A program made the translations under genes and the position numbers. From contig JAATVS010000624.1 in NCBI GenBank assembly GCA_014523695.1, positions 1-10,114 on the forward strand: DNA of 10,114 nucleotides, read 5' to 3'. Numbering within the stretch: position 1 is the first letter of the stretch; each line of letters starts with the position of its first letter. The notes below the pieces were generated by a model, which did not search any database, was not told the origin of the DNA, and was given only the letters and a program-made list of their open reading frames with translations. Positions 1 to 5,350 of the stretch are shown here, in pieces. The DNA is from Nitrososphaerales archaeon TH5895 (GTDB taxonomy: Archaea; Thermoproteota; Nitrososphaeria; Nitrososphaerales; Nitrososphaeraceae).

Positions 1-272
1 CGGAGATATTTTTCTGGATCAACTACTGAATCTTGAGAATCAACCACTTGATCAATTGGATCTATAATTGTCCCTGAAGAGTCACCGATCGGATAGCCAG
101 GTACATGGCCACCGATTGAGGAGTCTGGACTGTTTGTTCTGCTAATAACTGTACCATTGTCACTCAAACTATTCAGTATAAAATCTTTATACACTCCTGA
201 AATCACGCCTATGACGATTATTGACGATCCAATAAAGGTCAGTAGGCCAATTAAAAGTAGATGCCTGGACAC
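1..272 (-). CDS. membrane-anchored or secreted hypothetical protein, N-terminal part (runs off left edge)
   Basis: An open frame of 90 codons on the minus strand starts at GTG (272-270) and continues past position 1. I do not recognise a family. The first residues are basic (MSRH) and are followed by a hydrophobic stretch at about residues 5-27, which looks like a signal anchor or signal peptide. From residue 30 on the chain is polar, rich in Ser, Asp, Pro and Gly (for example GGHVPGYPIGDSSG at 54-67), as expected of an extracytoplasmic linker. An in-frame TAA lies four codons upstream of the GTG, so the start cannot be much earlier. A TATA-like box (TTATTAAG on the minus strand, 294-301) is centred about 26 bases upstream of the GTG, which suggests leaderless transcription. 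The gene is divergent from everything to its right. Function unknown; coding status is fairly sure because frame, start, promoter spacing and signal anchor agree. Confidence 0.65.
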   Translation of the reverse strand, partial: MSRHLLLIGLLTFIGSSIIVIGVISGVYKDFILNSLSDNGTVISRTNSPDSSIGGHVPGYPIGDSSGTIIDPIDQVVDSQDSVVDPEKYL

Positions 273-293
273 ATTAATGTATTAATTAGGTGC

Positions 294-301
294 CTTAATA
301 A
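294..301 (-). promoter_or_regulatory. TATA box for the minus-strand gene at 272
   Basis: Minus-strand TTATTAAG lies about 26 bases upstream of the GTG start at 272. That is the usual distance from an archaeal TATA box to the transcription start, so the mRNA would have little or no leader. Confidence 0.45.
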
Positions 302-681
302 GTGTTAGTTGTCTCTAACACAGATAGCAATGCGCATAATTGTTGTATGACCTCATAAAAGATAGGTACGTAATGAAATTTAAAGATCAGTTGGTCTGTA
401 CATCCAGTACATTTTTCCCTAGTATTCCATCCCTTTGTGCAGTTGTGCTCTTGCTTAGTATTTCTCAAATTCGATAACGCAATTCTGCACAATCCGCTTA
501 TGTAGGGTCGATTTCCGTCCGACAAGTATAGAAACAATCCGAATTGCTATGGTAGTGGTCCTAGGTTTGCTATCGTAGCAGTTTTATGAATTTGTCTTTT
601 AATTATAAAATTAGGGATGAGAATGATAACGTGTGGATCTACACTAACTCAAGAATACAATTCCAGTCATTCTACCTAACC
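302..681. other. stretch without a convincing gene
   Basis: About 380 bases without a gene I can support. A minus-strand frame (537-295) and a 34-codon plus-strand frame (373-477) overlap each other on opposite strands. Neither has a convincing promoter at the spacing used elsewhere in the window. One short perfect inverted repeat, TGCTA-TCG-TAGCA, lies at 568-580 and is followed by GTTTT. It could be a weak plus-strand terminator or a protein-binding site, but no plus-strand gene precedes it. Confidence 0.4.
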
Positions 682-688
682 TTATAAA
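682..688 (+). promoter_or_regulatory. TATA box for the small Cys-rich gene at 714
   Basis: TTATAAA is a near-consensus archaeal TATA box. Its centre is about 29 bases before the TTG start at 714, which fits leaderless or nearly leaderless transcription and supports that ORF as a real gene. Confidence 0.55.
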
Positions 689-713
689 GTAGACAAACGC
701 ATTGAGTAGTGAA

Positions 714-827
714 TTGTCGCAAGGAGTTTGTGGCGTATGTCAAAGGGTATGCGATCAGCAGTGTGAAGTCTGCATGCAATGTTTTTGTGAAGTCCATATT
801 AAGGAGCATGCGTCTACGCATAGATAA
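714..827 (+). CDS. 37-aa cysteine-rich protein, probable metal-binding zinc-finger-like
   Basis: A very short frame, TTG (714) to TAA (825-827), encodes 37 residues with seven cysteines and three histidines. The pattern is C6-x2-C9-x3-C13-x3-C17-x2-C20-x2-C23-x-C25, then H28, H32 and H36. The spaced CxxC pairs followed by HxxxH resemble a compact zinc-binding fold (B-box or zinc-ribbon-like); that is inference from spacing, not a family match. A frame this short holding so many regularly spaced Cys codons is unlikely by chance. A second in-frame TTG at 702 would add four residues (MSSE), but the TATA box at 682-688 points to a transcript starting near 711, which favours 714. Another frame on the same strand is also open here, so coding is likely but not certain. 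It stands alone, upstream of the SnoaL-like gene. Confidence 0.5.
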   Translation: MSQGVCGVCQRVCDQQCEVCMQCFCEVHIKEHASTHR

Positions 828-856
828 TACTCTAAGGCAGTGCAGTTTACTTTCTG

Positions 857-864
857 TATTAAAC
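857..864 (+). promoter_or_regulatory. TATA-like box before the ORF at 889
   Basis: TATTAAAC is centred about 29 bases upstream of the ATG at 889. This is the same spacing as at other leaderless starts in the window, and is the main argument for the weak ORF at 889. Confidence 0.3.
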
Positions 865-888
865 GATTACAAAACGTCTTGAGACCAA

Positions 889-1125
889 ATGATCTGTTCG
901 GATTTTACTGAACATGAAATGCTGGCCGCCACCTTGAATCTTATGGCTAACTACGTAATGAAATTTCTAGATATAGTTTTAATTGTTTATGAATATATGA
1001 GACTGATAGAGCAGATAAGTATAGACAAGTATGCTACTTCAAGGAAAAGAACTTATGGTGTATATCATTACAAAAGTACAATTAAATGTCCAAAGTCACA
1101 CCTGAAGAAGTACTTCATTCTGTAG
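889..1125 (+). CDS. doubtful small hypothetical protein, 78 aa
   Basis: The frame opens at ATG 889 and closes at 1125, overlapping the start of the SnoaL-like gene by 40 bases in another frame. Residues 1-55 contain an amphipathic to hydrophobic segment (about 14-36, LNLMANYVMKFLDIVLIVYE). The last 25 residues are read from the promoter and first codons of the next gene and look like random basic sequence. No family is recognised. In its favour is the TATA-like box at 857-864 at the correct spacing; against it are the overlap and the unnatural C-terminus. It may be a shadow frame or a decayed gene. Confidence 0.25.
   Translation: MICSDFTEHEMLAATLNLMANYVMKFLDIVLIVYEYMRLIEQISIDKYATSRKRTYGVYHYKSTIKCPKSHLKKYFIL
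1050..1056 (+). promoter_or_regulatory. TATA box of the SnoaL-like gene, copied at 7854-7861
   Basis: The AACTTAT element lies about 32 bases before the ATG at 1086. The stretch AAAAGAACTTAT occurs again before the decayed copy at 7885, so promoter and gene share ancestry. Confidence 0.45.
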
Positions 1126-1460
1126 CCGAATGCATCAATTCAGGGAACCTAGATTCTTTGATGATGTTTTATGAATCTGATGCATGTTTTGCCTCTCAGC
1201 CAGGACAGTTCATTAATGGTAGAGCAAATATACGTCAAAGTCTGCAAGGATTCGTCGATATGCGGGGTAAGCTAGAGTCCAAAATAAAGAGAGTATTCCA
1301 GACAAGTGACCTTGCTCTTGTAATCAGTGAATGGTCGTTCAGTGGAACTGGACCCGATGGTAAACCCGTCAATCTTGCTTCGATAGCTACAGATGTCTTA
1401 CGTCAACAGTTAGATGGTACATGGCGTGTTATCATTGATAATCCCTGGGGAACAGACTAA
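1086..1460 (+). CDS. SnoaL-like / DUF4440-type NTF2-fold protein
   Basis: This 124-aa protein has the length and layout of small stand-alone NTF2-like proteins (SnoaL/DUF4440 superfamily). An N-terminal helix pair (MSKVTPEEVLHSVAECINSG, 1-20) is followed by the LDSLMMFYESDACF segment (22-35) that lines the pocket in this fold. Next come a G-R-x-x-I-R-Q element (45-51), then beta strands with LALVISEWSFSGTGPDG (76-92) and the family-typical ending GTWRVIIDNPW (111-121). Members are either small-molecule enzymes (isomerases, hydrolases) or ligand binders; the substrate cannot be read from the sequence. No signal peptide is visible, so it is probably cytoplasmic. ATG 1086 is supported by a TATA box 32 bases upstream and by conservation of exactly this start in the decayed copy at 7885. 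It appears to be monocistronic. The fold assignment is confident, the function is not. Confidence 0.85.
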   Translation: MSKVTPEEVLHSVAECINSGNLDSLMMFYESDACFASQPGQFINGRANIRQSLQGFVDMRGKLESKIKRVFQTSDLALVISEWSFSGTGPDGKPVNLASIATDVLRQQLDGTWRVIIDNPWGTD

Positions 1461-1522
1461 CAAGATCATTTGACAGGTCTCAAATTTACTCTAATACTGG
1501 TCAAGACAATTATCAAATAATA

Positions 1523-1612
1523 TTGCATGGCTTTTCTCTAGGTTCTGGACTCTTTGTGTTTGTATTTGTGCAAGAAACTAGAAAAAGGCTTAAAACTATA
1601 ATCAAGAAATAG
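1523..1612 (+). CDS. possible 29-aa single-helix membrane microprotein
   Basis: From TTG 1523 to TAG 1610-1612 the frame encodes a hydrophobic segment (residues 3-16, FSLGSGLFVFVFV core) followed by a strongly basic tail with six Lys/Arg in the last 12 residues (RKRLKTIIKK). This is the shape of a one-pass membrane peptide with its tail in the cytoplasm by the positive-inside rule. The frame is open upstream as well and no clear TATA box sits at the right distance, so start and coding status are uncertain. It is listed because two more ORFs of the same design follow at 1802 and 2125. Confidence 0.3.
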   Translation: MHGFSLGSGLFVFVFVQETRKRLKTIIKK

Positions 1613-1768
1613 AAACTATCTGTAAATAAAAATCAGCGTAGTCGCTTCTTGCATTAGTACTGTATTGTATGTGTAAGAATAACCATCATTGCTTCTGAAT
1701 TAGTATTATTATTTTGAAAACGTTTTAGCATCAGTAATTTTACTCACAACTTTTTTAGTTTAGACCTC

Positions 1769-1775
1769 CATATAC
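1769..1775 (+). promoter_or_regulatory. TATA box for the 50-aa membrane microprotein
   Basis: CATATAC is centred about 30 bases upstream of ATG 1802, consistent with a leaderless or near-leaderless transcript. Confidence 0.4.
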
Positions 1776-1801
1776 AGCATCATGGGAGCAGTTGGACAAT
1801 A

Positions 1802-1954
1802 ATGATAATCTCCTCTATGGAAGACATGTTGTTGGGCATGATCCTAGGCATGGTTGCAAGTCCACTTTTAATGAAATTAGTCAGATCCTTGCGACAAAAA
1901 CGTAAAGTAGATAGACTGTTAAGAGAAGCAGCTGCCAATTTGCAACGGAAGTAG
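1802..1954 (+). CDS. 50-aa single-pass membrane microprotein with basic helical tail
   Basis: ATG 1802 to TAG 1952-1954. Residues 7-25 (EDMLLGMILGMVASPLLMK) form one methionine-rich hydrophobic helix. The tail that follows (26-50, including VRSLRQKRKVDRLLREAAAN) is basic and amphipathic, and would lie in the cytoplasm or on the membrane surface. No family is recognised. The composition is protein-like, and a TATA box at 1769-1775 sits at the spacing used by other genes here. The opposite strand also has an open frame (1965-1780), which I take as the shadow because it ignores the promoter and has no recognisable design. It could be a small subunit or modulator of a membrane complex; no partner gene is adjacent. 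Confidence 0.5.
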   Translation: MIISSMEDMLLGMILGMVASPLLMKLVRSLRQKRKVDRLLREAAANLQRK

Positions 1955-2124
1955 AGCGATGGCAATCATGAGGATTCTCAAAGGTCCAAGATGACTTAGC
2001 GAATTAGAGATTTACTTGTGGCATTATCATTATCATTACCATTACCACTGTCATAGGATCTGTAACCTTTAGGTATACGTAAGGGCAATACTTAAGAATT
2101 AGTGAAAGGTTTGTGGCACCAGGA

Positions 2125-2253
2125 ATGTTCGGAATAGAATTCTTCATTGCCTTTGGAATAGGAATGCTTATTTCTGCTGGCGCAATGACATTTTACCATT
2201 ATGCAGAAAATGATTTAAGAAGAGCATTTCACAAGCTTAAACAAAGAATTTAG
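2125..2253 (+). CDS. 42-aa single-pass membrane microprotein
   Basis: ATG 2125 to TAG 2251-2253. Residues 2-23 (FGIEFFIAFGIGMLISAGAM) form one glycine-rich hydrophobic helix, followed by an acidic-then-basic amphipathic tail (AENDLRRAFHKLKQRI, 27-42). An in-frame GTG at 2113 would add four residues (MAPG). A T6 run at 2264-2269 just after the stop could end the transcript. No family is recognised. Size, topology and basic tail match the ORF at 1802, so the two may be functionally related, though their sequences are not obviously similar. The promoter is unclear; a TTAAGAATTA stretch near 2092-2101 is the best candidate. Confidence 0.45.
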   Translation: MFGIEFFIAFGIGMLISAGAMTFYHYAENDLRRAFHKLKQRI

Positions 2254-2263
2254 CAATATTTCC

Positions 2264-2269
2264 TTTTTT
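2264..2269 (+). terminator. oligo-T terminator candidate
   Basis: A run of six T eleven bases after the stop of the 42-aa ORF. Archaeal transcription commonly ends at such runs without a hairpin. Confidence 0.3.
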
Positions 2270-2428
2270 AAGGATCTGAAGCTCCCGAACTCTTTATTCT
2301 AGAACAGACTAGTCCATATTAGGATTAGCATTATTTGTACGAAAGTTTGTTGTTGTGCAGCTTGCTTGTAGTGAGTCATAGATAATCTTTGACAGTTCAA
2401 GAATTTATTTTAGTATTCAAGGATCTAC
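2270..2428. other. intergenic stretch with nothing recognised
   Basis: I see no supported ORF, RNA gene or repeat between the T-run after the 42-aa ORF and the promoter of the duplicated secreted protein. A few Cys codons occur in one frame around 2340-2365, but that frame has no start codon. Confidence 0.4.
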
Positions 2429-2435
2429 TTTTATA
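2429..2435 (+). promoter_or_regulatory. TATA box of the duplicated secreted protein gene
   Basis: TTTTATA is centred about 36 bases upstream of ATG 2468, predicting a leader of roughly ten bases. Confidence 0.45.
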
Positions 2436-2467
2436 CCAAAATTCATTTTCTTTCCATGAAATAGATC

Positions 2468-3652
2468 ATGAAGATAAATTGCAATGTATACTTTAGGAAT
2501 CCTTCAACAACAACAGCATTGACTCTTGCAGTAGGAATTTTTTTGTTAACTTCTGCTGCTGCGGCAGCAGCAACTGTATTCCCTTTGCAACAACAAGTTT
2601 TTGCACAAAAGGTAACGGAAGAGACCGAACCTGGTTCAGTGTTAAAATTAGCTAGAACGAACGTACCGATAGATATCCCCCTACTGAAGGGATATGAGAA
2701 TGGCAATGAGATATACTTTATTGCAACAGATGTTTCAGATGAAATGACAGCTGCTTTCGCCACGAATCTGACGGGCTTTAAAGTAAATTATGCTCCAGCA
2801 CTAGCTCAGACTCCAGATTCAGCTAGAGCTCAAGCATATGCATTTACTAATGGAGTTGCTGGCGACGGTCCATTTGGATTTCAGATTCCAGTCGTAAATG
2901 CTAAGCCAGAAGATGAAGGATATAGCCCATTATGGGAGGTTAATGAAGTCACATGGAATGACAATGCAACTGCCAGAGAATTGAAATCAGCACAGGAAAT
3001 TACAACTGCAGAGCAGAATGGAGAGCTTTCTATCAACGACACGGATATAGTTGTTAATCACCCAGCTATTCAATGGCAGAATGGATCATTGATGGTAAGA
3101 GAAGATGCAAATAACATAAGTGATGAAACTCCATACGTGGGAGGACAAGTATTGAATATAGACACAGAAAATATGGTTGTAACCATGGTAGCTCATAGAG
3201 GATGGGGTCCTGATGGAAAGACGATATACTATATTGTGACCGATGCAACACCTGAGATGCCTGCAAATATGATGGGGGTATCACACGCACCTATTAACGA
3301 ACAATTGGTCGGAACTCCAGTAGCTCCCGGTCTGTTCCAGTTTACAAATGGAATAAATGGTTCCGGACCGATGGGATTCCAAGCAGGAATAGGCGAAAGT
3401 GCACCAGGCGATCAAAATTATAGCCCCATGTGGTTTATTTCATTTATAGAATGGAATGACCCCTTACAAGCAAGAGTGCTAGAAACTGTGAATGATGTTG
3501 CGGAAATGCAGCAGGCAGGGTTGATATCAGTTACTCCTGCTATGGGTGGTATGCATGTGGTTAATTGCCCGTTCTTTAATGCAGAGACAGTATTCGAACA
3601 CAGAAGTCAACAGTTTAGTCAGCCGCAGCAGCAGCAGCAGCTGACAACCTGA
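2468..3652 (+). CDS. secreted protein with two copies of one domain (DUF7482-like)
   Basis: A 394-aa exported protein. Residues 1-47 form a signal peptide with a hydrophobic, alanine-rich core and likely cleavage after FAQ (45-47). The mature chain contains two copies of one domain, about 76-203 and 247-371. The copies share G-N/D-G-x-x-I-Y-F/Y-I-x-T-D-x-x-x-E-M (78-93, 247-264), FTNGV/I-x-G-x-GPFGFQ/GPMGFQ (126-139, 292-305), YSPLW/YSPMW (152-156, 318-322), a W-N-D element (163-165, 329-331) and a closing VVN-H/C-P (195-199, 364-368). I recall such proteins from Nitrososphaeria under the label DUF7482; that label is from memory. The role is unknown; a metal or small-ligand binding envelope protein is possible. 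The C-terminus is a Gln-rich tail (residues 381-391) coded by a CAG run. The gene stands alone with its own promoter and a T-rich stretch after it. The choice of ATG 2468 fits the signal peptide. Confidence 0.85.
   Translation: MKINCNVYFRNPSTTTALTLAVGIFLLTSAAAAAATVFPLQQQVFAQKVTEETEPGSVLKLARTNVPIDIPLLKGYENGNEIYFIATDVSDEMTAAFATNLTGFKVNYAPALAQTPDSARAQAYAFTNGVAGDGPFGFQIPVVNAKPEDEGYSPLWEVNEVTWNDNATARELKSAQEITTAEQNGELSINDTDIVVNHPAIQWQNGSLMVREDANNISDETPYVGGQVLNIDTENMVVTMVAHRGWGPDGKTIYYIVTDATPEMPANMMGVSHAPINEQLVGTPVAPGLFQFTNGINGSGPMGFQAGIGESAPGDQNYSPMWFISFIEWNDPLQARVLETVNDVAEMQQAGLISVTPAMGGMHVVNCPFFNAETVFEHRSQQFSQPQQQQQLTT
2554..2572 (+). repeat. perfect inverted repeat in the signal-peptide codons
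   Basis: TGCTGCTGC-G-GCAGCAGCA has 9-base arms around one base. It encodes the alanine run of the signal peptide. In mRNA it could form a GC-rich hairpin about 90 bases from the start; a simple by-product of GCN/GCA codon repetition is just as likely. Confidence 0.4.
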
Positions 3653-3697
3653 TAGAAAAAGTCTACACCAACATAAGATAAAGACTATTCAGTTTGA

Positions 3698-3717
3698 TTT
3701 TTCTTTCCATGTCTTTT
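3698..3717 (+). terminator. T-rich terminator candidate
   Basis: Three short T-tracts (TTTTT at 3698-3702, then TTT and TTTTT up to 3717) follow the stop at 3652 by about 45-65 bases. This fits archaeal T-tract termination ahead of the regulator gene. Confidence 0.3.
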
Positions 3718-3788
3718 TCGGTTATTTCAACTTAGGATAATGACTGTTAAAGGTAAACTTGAACAGTTAGAGGTTTATCTTATTAGAT

Positions 3789-3794
3789 AGGAGG
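3789..3794 (+). promoter_or_regulatory. Shine-Dalgarno sequence AGGAGG marking a hidden non-AUG start
   Basis: AGGAGG is a full-strength ribosome binding site four bases before ATT 3799, in frame with the regulator downstream. No ATG, GTG or TTG lies in that frame between this site and 3904, so it points to an ATT start. Confidence 0.45.
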
Positions 3795-3798
3795 AATC

Positions 3799-4494
3799 AT
3801 TAGATTCACGACTCAGCAGTTAGCCACCCTCCAGATTGCAACCTACGGATCGGAAGGACAGGAAGGGATAGCTTTAGGAATTAGGAGCTTTCCCGTTCAG
3901 AAGTTGGCATTCATTTGTTTTGACTCAGATAAGAGTAAGGCCGAAGAATTTGCACGCAAGATCAAGAATGTGCTTGGACTCCCTATTATGATACACCTAG
4001 TAACAAAGGAAAATGTTATCAGAGATACCATGGAAAGAGTGAACGAAATTTTGAATATTGAAGGCAGAAACTTTCAACAGGTCCTAATGAATGTAAGCAG
4101 TGGGGATAAGCTAATTGGTTGTGCAGCCCTTTCTGCTGCTTTTATAAATGGGATTAAAGCATTTGGAATGGATTCAACAAAATCAGTTCCTTTGCTAATG
4201 CCAGTACTAAAATTAAGTTACAATGAGATAATTTCTACTGCCAAAATAAAGATCCTCAAGACCATTGATGGCATGGGAGGGACGATTAATAGCCTAGAGG
4301 AGTTAGAACAAGCATCAGGACTTGGCAAGCCTCTTTTGAGCTATCATGTTCAAGGAGGTAAAGATTCAAAAGGTTTGGCTAATTTAGGTTTAGTTGAAGT
4401 CGAAAGAGGAGATAGAGGAAAGATGATCATAAATCTTACAACATTGGGAAAGCTTCTTGTGTCTAGCAATACTCTAAATGCCAGTAGCCTTTAA
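3799..4494 (+). CDS. CARF-domain winged-helix transcriptional regulator (HFX_2341/Csa3-like)
   Basis: The frame is open from just after a TAG at 3784. The first conventional start is TTG 3904 (196 aa), but the codons before it read LQIATYGSEGQEGIALGIRSFPVQK. This is the first beta strand, loop and helix of a CARF-like Rossmann domain and continues directly into KLAFICFDSDK. I therefore place the start at ATT 3799 (231 aa), behind AGGAGG. Residues 10-140 form the CARF-like domain, with the signature VLMNVSSGDKLIGCAALSAA (95-114) that in this fold forms the nucleotide pocket. Residues about 147-220 form a winged helix (KIKILKTIDGMGGTINSLEE, then ASGLGKPLLSYHV as recognition helix), ending at LGKLLV. 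Family members are dimeric regulators, some of which bind cyclic oligoadenylate (Csa3); the ligand here is unknown. No cas gene is nearby. It may control the duplicated secreted protein or the redox cluster. Family confident; start inferred. Confidence 0.75.
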   Translation: MRFTTQQLATLQIATYGSEGQEGIALGIRSFPVQKLAFICFDSDKSKAEEFARKIKNVLGLPIMIHLVTKENVIRDTMERVNEILNIEGRNFQQVLMNVSSGDKLIGCAALSAAFINGIKAFGMDSTKSVPLLMPVLKLSYNEIISTAKIKILKTIDGMGGTINSLEELEQASGLGKPLLSYHVQGGKDSKGLANLGLVEVERGDRGKMIINLTTLGKLLVSSNTLNASSL

Positions 4495-4613
4495 CTATCC
4501 ATTCTATTCTATTCTTTGACTAGGGCTTAAGGAGTAGTGTATAAAGGTTAAAGAATGACATTCACAATAGTCTTTAGCTGTTCAATCATTTCTTTAACCG
4601 TTGGAGTATGACG

Positions 4614-4620
4614 ATATATA
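4614..4620 (+). promoter_or_regulatory. TATA box of the thiol-redox cluster
   Basis: ATATATA is centred 26 bases before GTG 4643, which indicates a leaderless transcript starting the cluster. Confidence 0.5.
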
Positions 4621-4642
4621 CTAGAAATCAAATAGTAATACA

Positions 4643-5350
4643 GTGGTAACAGCCCTTATGAAGGTCAAACTATTAGCAACCATTTCTAGTAATTTAAGTC
4701 GTAACACAAGAAATGCTTTAGTGAAAGGCGTAATAGTTGGTATAATTACCGCAATCATTTACCTTGCTGTTGTCGTTATAACTACTCCTAATCTTCCTCC
4801 TAGTATGGCCATTAGCGCTGCATTAAAAGTAAATGGTATCATAATCGTTGGTCTTGCAATAGGCATAGGAATACAAGTATTCACATCAACTTATAGTAAA
4901 GGACTAGGATGTAGATTAGATGAGAGAAGAACGCATAAGCAGCAACATAAAGACATCTGGCGTGTTTTTCGTATAAGTCGGCGAACTGATGGTACGGGTA
5001 CGGGTACGGGTGGAGGTACTCTCATGAGCTCATTTCTTTCATTCTTTTCTCTAGTACCTTTAGGATGTTGTGGGAGCTGGCTCTTTATTTTATCAATGTT
5101 GCCTTCTATTTTTGGCGGTACAGTTTCTGTAATACTGATCGAATATTCTACACTATTGTCATATGTTGGTCTTGCTATAGTCTTAGGCTTTGCAGGTCTT
5201 TCAATATTACACCTTAGACAAGAGCTAATTGAAAGAAGAATGTTGTTAGAGGGGACGCATTCAAATTATAATGATGATGATGATAGCAAGAACATAAACC
5301 AAAGTACAATAGAGAGCAAATTAGTAGGAAAGGGGGATGTACAATATTGA
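4643..5350 (+). CDS. tetraspan membrane protein with intramembrane Cys-Cys pair
   Basis: A 235-aa protein with four predicted membrane helices: about 28-47, 62-82, 130-155 and 170-190. Helix 3 carries adjacent cysteines in the motif VPLGCCGSWLF (138-148, C142 and C143). The loop between helices 2 and 3 (83-128) is basic, contains C90 and ends in DGTGTGTGGG, coded by three GTACGG units. The C-terminal 45 residues are hydrophilic with a DDDD run (211-214). No family name is certain. Paired Cys in a helix recalls MerT-type metal transporters and DsbB/VKOR-type quinone-linked oxidoreductases, but I see no diagnostic signature of either. It overlaps the DUF3179 gene by four bases (TTGA), implying coupled translation. 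The second half resembles the protein at 7359. GTG 4643 fits the TATA box; ATG 4658 is an alternative. Likely role: membrane partner of the exported thiol proteins encoded next to it. Confidence 0.75.
   Translation: MVTALMKVKLLATISSNLSRNTRNALVKGVIVGIITAIIYLAVVVITTPNLPPSMAISAALKVNGIIIVGLAIGIGIQVFTSTYSKGLGCRLDERRTHKQQHKDIWRVFRISRRTDGTGTGTGGGTLMSSFLSFFSLVPLGCCGSWLFILSMLPSIFGGTVSVILIEYSTLLSYVGLAIVLGFAGLSILHLRQELIERRMLLEGTHSNYNDDDDSKNINQSTIESKLVGKGDVQY
4991..5012 (+). repeat. short tandem repeat (GTACGG)x3 within the membrane protein gene
   Basis: Three perfect copies of GTACGG (4992-5009) encode a Thr-Gly linker before membrane helix 3. Slippage would change linker length in steps of two residues without a frameshift. 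Confidence 0.6.

Noticed and set aside
373-477. 34-codon plus-strand frame with a hydrophobic C-terminal part
   Set aside because: No TATA box at the right distance, and it lies opposite another open frame. The topology does not resemble a signal peptide.
295-537. 80-codon minus-strand frame with a CTGC motif
   Set aside because: It starts at TTG with no promoter at the local spacing, ends inside the promoter of the gene at 272, and shows no fold-like pattern. Possible but not supported.
568-580. Small hairpin TGCTA-TCG-TAGCA followed by GTTTT as an intrinsic terminator
   Set aside because: No plus-strand gene precedes it, the stem has only five pairs and the T-tract is short.
1780-1965. 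61-codon minus-strand frame
   Set aside because: It is opposite the 50-aa membrane microprotein at 1802, which has the better composition and promoter.
2443-2763. 106-codon minus-strand frame
   Set aside because: It is antisense to the signal peptide and first domain of the duplicated secreted protein; its alanine run mirrors the Gly/Ala codons there.
4565-4657. Minus-strand frame ending HTPTVKEMIEQLKTIVNVIL
   Set aside because: It reads protein-like but is only about 30 codons, lacks a good start, and overlaps the promoter of the redox cluster.
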